The translations under genes and the position numbers were made by a program. A DNA stretch of 64,000 nt from Nocardia testacea NBRC 100365 (GTDB taxonomy: Bacteria; Actinomycetota; Actinomycetes; Mycobacteriales; Mycobacteriaceae), in the NCBI RefSeq assembly GCF_000308775.1, contig NZ_BAGJ01000171.1, forward strand, positions 23,079 through 87,078, written 5' to 3'. Positions 1 to 7,820 of this stretch are shown piece after piece. Below the pieces are notes generated by a model. It was given only the letters and a program-made list of their open reading frames with translations. It had not been told where the DNA came from and did no database searches. The first letter of the stretch is position 1. Every line of letters begins with the position of its first letter.

Positions 1-51
1 CGGATGTCCGGTCGGTCATGGGGCCCGTGTGCCCGTTCGCCGCGTAACCAA

Positions 52-132
52 TCACCGGTGTCGGGCATCTGCCGACTGCTGCGAGGACATCGCCGCCGAA
101 CAGCGGCCGCGGGCAGTGAAGGTGACCTTCAC
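52..132 (-). pseudogene. Remnant of YoeB/Txe-type mRNA interferase toxin
   Basis: A GTG overlaps the TGA of the upstream antitoxin gene (GTGA), the usual arrangement for a YefM-YoeB pair. The first residues, VKVTFTARG, match the usual YoeB/Txe beginning. QQSADAR a little further on also fits the family. The frame then stops after 26 codons, where a full toxin has about 85, and the tryptophan-rich motif expected near residues 10-15 is lost. I see no clean continuation in another frame up to the window edge. I infer a frameshifted, inactive toxin. Only part of the locus is visible. Confidence 0.4.
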
Positions 133-395
133 TCGAGATCTTCCGTGGGGCGTTCCATGTTCACCTCGACAGGATCACCGGCTCCGAGTTGGGCGATACC
201 CTCGGCAAGGCGGGCGGCATTGGCGGGGGAACGCATCAGGTAGAGGGTTTCGCGTAGTGAGTTGTACTCGTCTTCGGAGATGAGTACCGCATTACCCTTA
301 CGGCTGGTGATGTGGACCTCGACGGCGTCGTTGTTGACCTGTTCGATGAGTAGATACAGGTTGGCGCGCGCTTTACTCGCGGACATACTGGTCAT
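129..395 (-). CDS. yefM: Type II antitoxin, Phd/YefM family
   Basis: This is an 88-residue antitoxin-like protein that would bind its own promoter and neutralise a YoeB-type RNase. The N-terminal half has the Phd/YefM pattern: SASKARANLYLLIEQV, then a beta region with VHITSRKGNAVLISEDEY. The acidic C-terminal tail (ERPTEDLE) is typical of the toxin-binding segment. A purine-rich stretch (AGGGAAGGGA) lies about 8 bases before the ATG at 395. An in-frame ATG at 386 is an alternative start. The downstream toxin frame appears broken, so this may now be an orphan antitoxin. The 220 bases from 396 to 616 hold no gene I can support. Confidence 0.85.
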   Translation of the reverse strand: MTSMSASKARANLYLLIEQVNNDAVEVHITSRKGNAVLISEDEYNSLRETLYLMRSPANAARLAEGIAQLGAGDPVEVNMERPTEDLE

Positions 396-616
396 CTCTG
401 CGGTTCCCTTCCCTGCAGGTCGCATCGGCCGCGGTACCGGAATGTGGTACGAGTAGTCGAGTGATGCCAGGTCCAGCCACCTGGGCAAGCCCCGTCGAGC
501 GTTGGACCGACGCAGGTCTCCGCCTGCTGCATCCCACCCCCGGTTCGCGTCACCCACGACGCTTCGGCGGCCTACGCCCCGCCGACCGAGGCACGGCGCC
601 TTCACGATCTCGCCGC

Positions 617-985
617 CTATGTCCCTTTTCCCGACCACACAGCCAGTTCGCCGCCCGGCATGCAGACCACTCTGAAGCCATCGGCCCCGACCACGCTCCA
701 CGCCTCGTAATCCGGATCCGCGAATACTCGAATCGAACTTCCGGACTCGAACTCCAAGTGGAGTGTGCCGTTCTCTATCGCGTGCGCCTCCCGAAGTACC
801 CCAGTAATCTGCGGGCCGACCTCTGCCGGTATTTCCCCGACCGAGTAGCGATTACTGGCACCCCCGCTTATTCCGATTTCTACCACACTTTCTATTTGGA
901 CTTCGAATTCATTTCCGGCACGGAGTACGAGCACGGGAGCGAGCTGGGCCAGTTCTACAGGGAGCTCAGGAGTTGGAACGATCAT
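617..985 (-). CDS. DUF6188-like protein, candidate immunity protein
   Basis: This 122-residue protein sits directly behind a type VII toxin gene. Its ATG overlaps the toxin stop as ATGA, which is typical of tightly coupled immunity genes. The C-terminal half (LHLEFESGSSIRVFADPD, YEAWSVVG, PGGELAVW) resembles my memory of the DUF6188 family, whose members are small and of unknown function. An ATG nine bases upstream (994) is possible, but its purine box would then touch the start codon. The immunity role is inferred from position and size alone. There is no signal peptide, so it is probably cytoplasmic. Confidence 0.6.
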   Translation of the reverse strand: MIVPTPELPVELAQLAPVLVLRAGNEFEVQIESVVEIGISGGASNRYSVGEIPAEVGPQITGVLREAHAIENGTLHLEFESGSSIRVFADPDYEAWSVVGADGFRVVCMPGGELAVWSGKGT

Positions 986-2277
986 TCTTGCCATCCTTTT
1001 GGAAGCGGATAGGTGCCGTCGGATTCTATAGCGATGTGCGTTTCCGAATTAGGTCCTGGCTTACCATCCAGATTAATCGGCTGACCACCGGAGTTATAGA
1101 ACCGAACATAGCCGTTCGGATATCTGTTCGTCGGCTCCATGACCCGGACACAATCAGCGTTGCCGCTCGCGCCGGGCTTCTGCCATACCACCCCTTTACC
1201 GTTGTCCGCTGTTCGCGCCACCCAATCACCAGGCACGCCCGGCGGTCGGACATTCGGGTCCCACGGTTCTGGCTTTTCCAAGGTCTCGACTGAGTCTTCG
1301 ATTGTTTCGATGAGGTCGTGGATGCGCTCCAATTTGGCGCGTGTGTCGCCGGTGGAACGGGTCACGGCGACCACCGTCCGCAACCCGGCCGCGGCGACGA
1401 TGCCGCGCAGCGCTTTGACCAGATCGTTGACCAAATCTACGGCTTTGCCGGCGCGGATTGCCGCCACGGCGCTGCCGCCGATTCCGAAACTGACCACCGA
1501 GGCGGCGACCGCGAGTACGAGGGTGATGGCGATCTGCTTCTTCAGTTCGTCGGCGAACTGGGCGAGCATGTCGCGCAACTGCGCCTTCATGTTGTCGTGC
1601 GCAATTTTCTGGGCCGCGCACGAGGCGGCGATATCGGCGAAAGTGGCCAGCAGGTCTTCGGCGGCGGTTTTGATCTCTCGGAGATCCTCGTCGATCGACG
1701 CCACCTCCAGCGCTGTGACCTGCTGGAACATCGCCGCTGCCCGTTCCAGTTCCACGGGCAGGTTGGTGGCGCCCGGTGCATGGGCCAGGCTGTTCCAGAC
1801 GGTGGCGGCAGTGTTGAGTTTGTCGGTGTCGCCGTCGGGAACAGTTAGGTCGACACCGATCTTCTTCGCCAGTTCGAGACCGTCGTCGACCAGACCGCTA
1901 CCCGGACCTCCTGCCGACGGCGGTGGTTGGGCACAACTGACATAGGCGAGGTGCGGATCAGCCGGTTTCTGCGGCGCGGGGGTTCCGGATTTGGGGTCGT
2001 GATCGCTACTCGCGTAGACGAACCCGGCCTGATTCAGCACCCGGGGATATTTGTCCAGCGCCAGCATCAGCGTGCTGACGAGATTGTTGGTTTCGCGGAC
2101 CTGATTGTCGTATGAGGTCGCCCACTCCTTGCCCGGTCCGGCGCTGCCTGCCATCGCGTCGGTACCTTTCAACGCCTGCAGGTGCTGGTCATAGGCGGTG
2201 AAGAAGGCACTCGCCGCCCTGTTCACGATGGTGGCCGCCTCGTAGTAGACGGCCGGGTCCACATTGATGAAGTTCAT
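982..2277 (-). CDS. Type VII-secreted polymorphic toxin (WXG-like N-terminus)
   Basis: This 431-residue protein has a modular toxin layout. Residues 1 to about 130 are a helical WXG100/ESX-like region starting MNFINVDPAVYYEAATIVN. A proline-rich linker and a second helical part follow. A hydrophobic stretch lies near residues 248-278 (LVLAVAASVVSFGIGG). The compact C-terminal domain, from about residue 345, has GKGVVWQKPG, YPNGYVRFYNSGGQPI and a final PLPKGW. That type of C-terminal module recurs at the ends of actinobacterial RHS and ESX toxins, but I cannot name its activity. Two WXG100 genes lie just upstream and a small candidate immunity gene overlaps the stop codon. Confidence 0.65.
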   Translation of the reverse strand: MNFINVDPAVYYEAATIVNRAASAFFTAYDQHLQALKGTDAMAGSAGPGKEWATSYDNQVRETNNLVSTLMLALDKYPRVLNQAGFVYASSDHDPKSGTPAPQKPADPHLAYVSCAQPPPSAGGPGSGLVDDGLELAKKIGVDLTVPDGDTDKLNTAATVWNSLAHAPGATNLPVELERAAAMFQQVTALEVASIDEDLREIKTAAEDLLATFADIAASCAAQKIAHDNMKAQLRDMLAQFADELKKQIAITLVLAVAASVVSFGIGGSAVAAIRAGKAVDLVNDLVKALRGIVAAAGLRTVVAVTRSTGDTRAKLERIHDLIETIEDSVETLEKPEPWDPNVRPPGVPGDWVARTADNGKGVVWQKPGASGNADCVRVMEPTNRYPNGYVRFYNSGGQPINLDGKPGPNSETHIAIESDGTYPLPKGWQE

Positions 2278-2291
2278 CTACCGGGCTCGGG

Positions 2292-2597
2292 CTACCGGGT
2301 GCCGAACATCCGCTGCACGGTTTGGATGGCGGTCGTATAGCGGGTATGGGCGTCGACCGCGGCCTGACGCATGGCGTCGACGCCCTCACGGACGTCGGTG
2401 GCTCCGGCCGCCCACTGCCGGAAGGCATCGGCCTGCGCCAGCGCCGCGTCACCGGACCAGGTCTGGTGCAGGGTGGCCATCCGTTGTTCGAGGCCGGTGA
2501 GGCTGTCGTTGAGGAAGCCGATGAAGTTCGCGGCGCGCACGGTGAGGTTGTCGAGTTCGTCGAGATCGACCTGGAAAGCCTCGGACGGCTCGGGCAT
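2292..2597 (-). CDS. WXG100 family type VII secretion protein
   Basis: A 101-residue all-helical protein with the WXG turn as TWSGDAA near residue 47, between two predicted helices. Size and motif fit the EsxA/EsxB group, which form helical-hairpin dimers exported by ESX systems. The start at 2597 has a strong ribosome site (AAGGGGG) six bases upstream. The gene lies between a second WXG100 gene and the toxin gene, with gaps of about 15-20 bases, so the three are probably co-transcribed. I infer that it forms a secretion dimer with the neighbouring WXG100 protein or the toxin N-terminus. Confidence 0.8.
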   Translation of the reverse strand: MPEPSEAFQVDLDELDNLTVRAANFIGFLNDSLTGLEQRMATLHQTWSGDAALAQADAFRQWAAGATDVREGVDAMRQAAVDAHTRYTTAIQTVQRMFGTR

Positions 2598-2616
2598 GCT
2601 GTTCCCCCTTGGTAGT

Positions 2617-2937
2617 TCAGAGATTGAGCGACGGGTAGCTCTGTGAATTGCTGTCGTCCTGCTCCACGAATGTCTGTGTGGTGACACCCAGCAATTCGGC
2701 GATGGTGGCCAGCGCCTCGAGGACCTGCACCGCACCCTGTTTGGTCTCGTCCCAGCCCGCGCGATAGGCGTTGGCGGAATTGCCCTTCCACACCTCGAGC
2801 ACGGCGTCTATATCGGTATCGAGATCCTGCAGGGCTTTCACCAGGTTGTCGGCGGTCAGTTGGACGAACTTTCCGGCGTCGAGAACATGGTCCGGTACCA
2901 CCTGGATCGACGGTGTCGATTCTGCCGAGCCGGCCAC
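2617..2937 (-). CDS. WXG100 family type VII secretion protein
   Basis: A 106-residue helical protein with the WXG motif as VWKGNSANAY near residue 50. I chose the GTG at 2937 because GAGGGGG lies about five bases before it. An ATG further upstream would add an atypical arginine-rich leader. It is the first gene of a probable four-gene minus-strand cassette (two WXG100 genes, toxin, candidate immunity gene). No ESX ATPase or membrane component is in the window, so export would depend on a system encoded elsewhere. Confidence 0.78.
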   Translation of the reverse strand: MAGSAESTPSIQVVPDHVLDAGKFVQLTADNLVKALQDLDTDIDAVLEVWKGNSANAYRAGWDETKQGAVQVLEALATIAELLGVTTQTFVEQDDSNSQSYPSLNL

Positions 2938-3200
2938 AGCGTCCCCCTCGATGATCGAACCGCAGCTGTCCCGAGAGTACCGGCGGACGGCCACGTGTCA
3001 ACCGGATCGGTCTGCCGGCCTGCGTCTTTCCGATACAGGACTGCGCGGGCCGGTCGACTGCCGTCCATTGGTACGGTCGGCGGCCGCTGTGCCGATCTTG
3101 CGCGCGAGCCACGCCACGTACTCGCCGGCTCGCCCGGTCTGTGAACTCGCACGCGCCCGGCACAACACGTCCGCCCCAGCGGTATCGGGGCGGAATTCGA

Positions 3201-3229
3201 TTGACACGCCCGGCCCGCGGGTGGATTCT
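3201..3229 (+). promoter_or_regulatory. Predicted promoter of the GNAT gene (leaderless start)
   Basis: A perfect -35 box TTGACA (3201-3206) is followed after 17 bases by GATTCT (3224-3229). The ATG at 3237 lies seven bases further on, just where transcription would begin. There is no Shine-Dalgarno sequence. The message is therefore probably leaderless, which is common in this group of bacteria. Confidence 0.5.
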
Positions 3230-3236
3230 GCGCCGC

Positions 3237-3716
3237 ATGAATGAGGCGCGACTGCTCCCGCTGACCGAGAACAACCTGCACCTGCTGCTCGAGCGGGCGG
3301 TAGCGGATGCCGACCCCCTCGAAGTGATGCCACCGGTTCCCGGTACGACCGGCTGGGATCCCACGGCCAGGGCCGCGTTCCTGGAGTTCCACCGCTCCCG
3401 GTCCGTCGCCACGCCGCGGCCGGTGGAGAGCACCTATGTCATCGTCGTCGACGAACAGATCGTGGGTGCGGCGCGGCTCGAACCGCTCGACGAGGGCCGG
3501 GTCGAAGTCGGCGCCTGGATCGGACGGTCGCGCCGTGGGGGTGGGATCGGCGCCGCGATCATGGATCAATTGCTGACGCTGGCCCGCGATTCGGGTGCCC
3601 GGCAACTCGTGGCCTGCACCACCGCCGCCAACAGGGCAGCCTGCCGCCTACTGGACCGTGCCGGTGCCGATCTCACTGTCACCGGGCCCGAGGTCGGTGC
3701 CGTAGCCGAGCTCTGA
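3237..3716 (+). CDS. GNAT family N-acetyltransferase
   Basis: This 159-residue protein would transfer an acetyl group from acetyl-CoA to an unknown amine. The core GNAT features are visible: strand YVIVVDEQIVGAARLEPL, then VEVGAWIGRSRRGGGIGAAIM containing the acetyl-CoA pyrophosphate loop (RRGGGIG in place of Q/RxxGxG/A). The next segment, GARQLVACTTAANRAACRLL, fits the motif B region. The gene stands alone between minus-strand genes and has its own promoter. The substrate cannot be deduced. Confidence 0.85.
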   Translation: MNEARLLPLTENNLHLLLERAVADADPLEVMPPVPGTTGWDPTARAAFLEFHRSRSVATPRPVESTYVIVVDEQIVGAARLEPLDEGRVEVGAWIGRSRRGGGIGAAIMDQLLTLARDSGARQLVACTTAANRAACRLLDRAGADLTVTGPEVGAVAEL

Positions 3717-3854
3717 GCATCCCCACGCAGCTGTGAGACCGCGATTCCGCACGAACTCGGAAGTCCGTGAGGGCGATCGGGTGATGCACTGGCCGCTTGC
3801 CGGTGGCGTCCGGACCGGGTGCCGAACATCGTTACGAACCCGTGCGGTCCGGAC

Positions 3855-4859
3855 TCACTCGGCGGGAAGCCGGGTCACCGCACTGTCGGCGAACGCCGGT
3901 ACGTTCGGTGCGACCTTGTCGAAATGGATGATGCCGAACTGCGCGAAAACGGCTGTGCCGGAATCCACCTGCTGCTGTATCAATTCCGCCGCGTGGGCGT
4001 CGCGGCGCATATTGCATGCCAGAGCGACCTTCTGCACAGGAGTCTCGGCGATTCCGGTAACCCCGGGGTCGTTGGTTTCCTTCATGAGCCAGTCCTCATC
4101 GGTCTTCCGGAACACTCCGGAGAAACCGGTATGAGCGTAGTCGCGGGCCATCAGATCGGTGAGTGCCTGCCGGGCATCGGCACCGGGAGGAAGGATGTGG
4201 GCGAACATATCGAGCGCCTCGTTCAGATGCGCCGTCATATCGAGGCCGGTCCGCTCCTGAGCTGCCAGTCCTTGCGGCATCTGCCGGAGGACGTAATACC
4301 CGAAGACATCCTCGGGCCGGTGCTCGGCGAGTAGGCCACGGACCTGGTCGGCCAGATCTTCCTCCATCGAAATAGGCTCCACTCCTTTTTCTCGCGCTTT
4401 GAAAGCGATGGCGCCGATTTCGCCTCGATCGGACTCGAACGCTGATCTGGCATCGCTCGCCCGGGGTGGCACCCGGCCCTCGACGATGACGACGCGTTTC
4501 TTACCTTCGGTCGCCGCGAGCCAGTCCGTCAGTCGCTCGAGCAACGCCCGGCTCTGCGGCAGGTCGTAGATCTTGTAGTGCACCGTCCCGACGAATACGG
4601 AATCCCCGGCGGACACCATCAGGTGCGGGCGCTCGTTCGCCGAATTATCGGCGAGCCGGAGCTGGGTTTTTCCGGCGAGCTCGTCGGTGACCTCGAGTCT
4701 TTTCTTCTGGGACGCGTCGAAAGTGTCCGCCCCCGTCCGCGCCACGGTCCCGTGGTCTTCGGAGTGGCGGGACAGCGTCCGGCCGATCTGGAGTCCCGCC
4801 TCCTTGAGCCGATCCCGCACCCGCCCGAGACTGCGGGCCATCTCGCCGAAACCTGGCAC
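3855..4859 (-). CDS. Putative TIKI/TraB-like superfamily protein
   Basis: This 334-residue protein is not clearly recognised. An N-terminal amphipathic part is followed by VFVGTVHY with a GTxH-type histidine, and then VVIVEGR with a glutamate. Near the C-terminus, RRDAHAAELIQQQVDSG is followed by VFAQFGIIHFDKV. This order (GTxH, acidic residue, R-x-x-x-A helix, strand ending in H) resembles the TIKI/TraB/ChaN-like superfamily. Similarity is weak and activity unknown. I chose GTG 4859 because AGAAGG lies six bases upstream. The frame stays open to 5111, so a longer form is possible. It could also be an effector, given the toxin genes nearby. Confidence 0.45.
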   Translation of the reverse strand: MPGFGEMARSLGRVRDRLKEAGLQIGRTLSRHSEDHGTVARTGADTFDASQKKRLEVTDELAGKTQLRLADNSANERPHLMVSAGDSVFVGTVHYKIYDLPQSRALLERLTDWLAATEGKKRVVIVEGRVPPRASDARSAFESDRGEIGAIAFKAREKGVEPISMEEDLADQVRGLLAEHRPEDVFGYYVLRQMPQGLAAQERTGLDMTAHLNEALDMFAHILPPGADARQALTDLMARDYAHTGFSGVFRKTDEDWLMKETNDPGVTGIAETPVQKVALACNMRRDAHAAELIQQQVDSGTAVFAQFGIIHFDKVAPNVPAFADSAVTRLPAE

Positions 4860-5184
4860 ACTCACCCTTCTCACGTCGGCCGCGCACCATGCGCCGTCGT
4901 ACCGGAATCGGCCGGGCCCGGTCAGTTCAGCGACGAGGGCATCCGCGCTACTACCCGTTCCCGAGCTTCCGATGCCGTTCGACAACTGTAGAAAATCACC
5001 GTCACCCTCGCAGCCAGGGGTCCGTGAGCAGCGATCTCGAATGATTTGCGACGGTGGGGGTTCTGAGGCTTTCGCCCCGAGCTCGCTCCGCCCACGGTAA
5101 TCGGGCCTCACTCGGGCGGCGCGCTACGCGTTCGCGCAAGCCTCCTACCGACGCCGGTGGCCCGGTCCGCGCGACTCCAGCGCT
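4860..5184. other. Intergenic stretch without a supported gene
   Basis: These 325 bases lie between the tetR gene and the TIKI-like gene, both on the minus strand. The frame of the downstream protein remains open here, so part may encode an N-terminal extension. Codon choice is less GC-biased than in neighbouring genes. I see no clear promoter or terminator. Confidence 0.3.
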
Positions 5185-5790
5185 TCAGCCGCGCCGGGCT
5201 TCCAGTGCCTCGTGCAGCGTGACCGCCCACTGGTGCACGATCTGTTTACGCCGGGCCGAATCATCGGTGAGGACATCGGCCAGACCCAGACCGCGGGCGA
5301 GGTCGAGGGTGGCCTGAACGAGATGGTGGGCGACCGGATCGGTGTCGTCGACGCCCAGTGCCCGGACGGCGCGCCGGTGGGCGCCGCGGCCGAAGCGGGC
5401 TTCCAGCGGGACGATGCGTTCGCGGAGCGCCGGGTCGGCGGCGGCGTGGGTCCAGACCTGGAGGGCGGCTTTGAACAACGTGCTGGTGTAGGACTCGACC
5501 AGCCCGGCGACCACGGCTTCGGTGCGGGCCAGGCCGGGTTCGGTGACCACCGTGGATACCGCCTGGTCGGTGCGGGTGTCGAACATGTAGGTGAGGGCGG
5601 CGGTGATGAGATCTTCGCGGGTCGGGAAATGGTGCTGGGCCGCGCCCCGGGACACCCCGGCCCGTTCGGCGACCACCGCCACGGTCGCCGCTGCCCAGCC
5701 CTTCTCGGCCAGGCAGTCGATGGTCGCCTCGAGGAGCCGCTGCCGGGTCGCCCGGCTGCGGTCCTGTTTGGGTTCGTGCGGTGTCGCCAT
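5185..5790 (-). CDS. TetR family transcriptional regulator
   Basis: A 201-residue repressor-type protein. The N-terminal helix-turn-helix covers roughly residues 15-60 (TRQRLLEATIDCLAEKGWAA, then VAERAGVSRGAAQHHFPTRE). The rest is a helical ligand-binding domain. It is the last gene of the acyl-CoA degradation operon, six bases behind echA7, so I infer that it regulates that operon. The palindrome at 14425-14440 in front of the first gene is the best operator candidate, and an acyl-CoA intermediate the probable inducer. Confidence 0.85.
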   Translation of the reverse strand: MATPHEPKQDRSRATRQRLLEATIDCLAEKGWAAATVAVVAERAGVSRGAAQHHFPTREDLITAALTYMFDTRTDQAVSTVVTEPGLARTEAVVAGLVESYTSTLFKAALQVWTHAAADPALRERIVPLEARFGRGAHRRAVRALGVDDTDPVAHHLVQATLDLARGLGLADVLTDDSARRKQIVHQWAVTLHEALEARRG

Positions 5791-5796
5791 AGCGGC

Positions 5797-6603
5797 CTAT
5801 TCTGCCGAGGGCGTCTCGGCGGCCTGGACGGCCCAGCGGGGCGGGCGGCGTTGCAGGAACGCGGTCATACCCTCGATCACTTCCTCGGTGCCGAAGAAAC
5901 TGCCCGAGCGGGCGGCCAATTCGTCGGCGGAGCGGTCGAATTCGGCCAGGATCGGCGCGGTGGTGAGCCGTTTGCTCTCCGCGAGGCCCTGTGGGGAGGC
6001 TTTGCGCAGTTCGTCCAGTAGTTCGGTGGTCCGGGCGGCCGGGTCGTTCGTCGCCAGGGTGATCAGGCCGATCCGCTCGGCGGTATCTGCGTCGAACTTC
6101 TCGCCGGTCAGGAAATACCGGTCGGCGGCGCGGGGGGTCAGCCGGGGCAGCAGGGTGAGCGAGATGACGAAGGGGGCCAGGCCGAGCCGCGCCTCGGTGA
6201 GCGCGAAACTGCTGGACAGGCCGGCCACGGCGATATCGCAGGCCGCGAGCAGTCCCATACCTCCGGCCCGCACATTGCCGTCCACCCGCGCGATCACGGG
6301 TTTCGGAAGTTCCAGGATGGCGCGCAGCAGCCGCACCATCCACTGGGTGCGGATATCGGAGGCGGCGGCGGGGTCGGCGTCCACCGCTTCCTTCAGGTCC
6401 GCTCCCGCGCAGAACGTGTTGCCGGTATGGGTGAGGACCACGGCGCGGACCTGCGGGTCGGCGGCGGCGCGTGCCAGGCCCGCCAGGAGTTCGGTCACCA
6501 GGCGCGAGGAGATGGCGTTGCGATTGTGCGGGGAGTCGAGGGTGAGGGTGGCGAACCCGTCCTCGACGGCGTAGTCGACAACTCGGGTCTCGGTTCCGGT
6601 CAC
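5797..6603 (-). CDS. echA7: Enoyl-CoA hydratase/isomerase family protein
   Basis: This 268-residue crotonase-fold enzyme would hydrate an unsaturated acyl-CoA. FCAGADLKE carries the first oxyanion-hole region and RAGGMGLLAACDIAVA the second. In the operon it follows two acyl-CoA dehydrogenases and a biotin-dependent carboxylase, a set matching leucine/citronellol-type pathways in which a glutaconyl-CoA is hydrated. The gene order is the same as Rv0971c-Rv0976c of M. tuberculosis, whence the symbol. The exact substrate is unknown. Confidence 0.83.
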   Translation of the reverse strand: MTGTETRVVDYAVEDGFATLTLDSPHNRNAISSRLVTELLAGLARAAADPQVRAVVLTHTGNTFCAGADLKEAVDADPAAASDIRTQWMVRLLRAILELPKPVIARVDGNVRAGGMGLLAACDIAVAGLSSSFALTEARLGLAPFVISLTLLPRLTPRAADRYFLTGEKFDADTAERIGLITLATNDPAARTTELLDELRKASPQGLAESKRLTTAPILAEFDRSADELAARSGSFFGTEEVIEGMTAFLQRRPPRWAVQAAETPSAE

Positions 6604-6656
6604 GGTGGCCCTGCCTTTCTGGGTGGGCCGGCGCCTGCGCCCCGGCCCGCCGGTGT

Positions 6657-7817
6657 TCAGTAGGACTTCGGCAGGCCCAGCGAATGCTGGGCGACGAAGT
6701 TGAGGATCATTTCCCGGCTCACCGGGGCCACCCGCGCGATCCGGGCCGCGCCGAGCATGGCGGCCAGGCCGTATTCCGAGGTCAGGCCGGAACCGCCGTG
6801 GGTCTGGATGGCCTGGTCGAGCGCCTTGATACTGGCCTCGGCGGCCGCGTATTTGGCCATGTTGGCGGCCTCGGCGGCACCCATCTCGTCCCCGGCGTCG
6901 TAGAGGGTGGCGGCCTTGAGCATCATCAGCCGGGCCAGTTCCAGTTCGATCTTCACCTGGGCCAGCGGATGCGCGATGCCCTGGTGCGCGCCGATCGGGG
7001 TTTTCCAGACGGCGCGTTCGTTGGCGTATTCCACCGCCCGGTCGAGGGCGTAGCGGCCCACGCCGACCGCCATGGCGGCGCCCATGATCCGCTCCGGGTT
7101 CAAACCCGCGAACAGCTGCATGAGTGCGGCGTCCTCTTTACCGACCAGGGCGGTGGAGGGCAGCCGGACATCGTCGAGGAACAGGGTGAACTGGTGGTCC
7201 GGTTCGATGATGTCCATTTCCTGCGGGGTCTTCTCGAACCCGGGCGCGTCGGTGGGGACGATGAACAGGGCGGGCTTGAGTTTGCCGGTCTTGTGGTCCT
7301 CGGTGCGCGCCACGATCAGCACCGCCTCGGCCTGGTCGACGCCGGAGATGAAGATCTTGCGGCCGGTGAGCAGCCAGTCGTCACCGTCGCGGCGGGCGGT
7401 GGTGGTGATCTGGTGCGAATTGGAACCGGCGTCGGGTTCGGTGATACCGAAGACCATTTTGGCCGAACCGTCGGAGAGCTTGGGCAGCCATTCGGCCTTC
7501 TGCTCGTCGGTGCCGTACTTGGTGATGATGGTGCCGCAGATGGCGGGCGAGACCACCATGAGCAGCAGACCGGCACCCTGCGCGGACAGTTCCTCCATCA
7601 CCAGCGCCAGTTCGTACATACCGGCGCCGCCGCCCCCGTACTCCTCCGGCAGGTTCACGCCGAGGAAGCCCAGCTTCCCGGCCTCGGACCACAGTTCGTC
7701 CAGCGGCTGGTTCTTCCGCGCCCGGGGCAGCACGTAATCGCGATAGTTGTACTTGGCGGCCAGCGCGGCCACGGCCGCGCGCAGTTCTTTGCGTTCGTCG
7801 GATTCGATGAAGCTCAT
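6657..7817 (-). CDS. fadE12: Acyl-CoA dehydrogenase
   Basis: A 386-residue flavoprotein oxidising an acyl-CoA to the enoyl-CoA. Family signatures are present: VFGITEPDAGSNSHQITTTA around the flavin contact region, and QTHGGSGLTSEYGLA near the C-terminus. The start at 7817 follows CAGGAG, and only three bases separate it from the stop of the carboxylase alpha gene. Position in the operon and relation to atuA-like and carboxylase genes suggest a branched or terpenoid acyl-CoA substrate. This is inference, since the family has broad specificities. Confidence 0.88.
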   Translation of the reverse strand: MSFIESDERKELRAAVAALAAKYNYRDYVLPRARKNQPLDELWSEAGKLGFLGVNLPEEYGGGGAGMYELALVMEELSAQGAGLLLMVVSPAICGTIITKYGTDEQKAEWLPKLSDGSAKMVFGITEPDAGSNSHQITTTARRDGDDWLLTGRKIFISGVDQAEAVLIVARTEDHKTGKLKPALFIVPTDAPGFEKTPQEMDIIEPDHQFTLFLDDVRLPSTALVGKEDAALMQLFAGLNPERIMGAAMAVGVGRYALDRAVEYANERAVWKTPIGAHQGIAHPLAQVKIELELARLMMLKAATLYDAGDEMGAAEAANMAKYAAAEASIKALDQAIQTHGGSGLTSEYGLAAMLGAARIARVAPVSREMILNFVAQHSLGLPKSY

Positions 7818-7820
7818 TGC

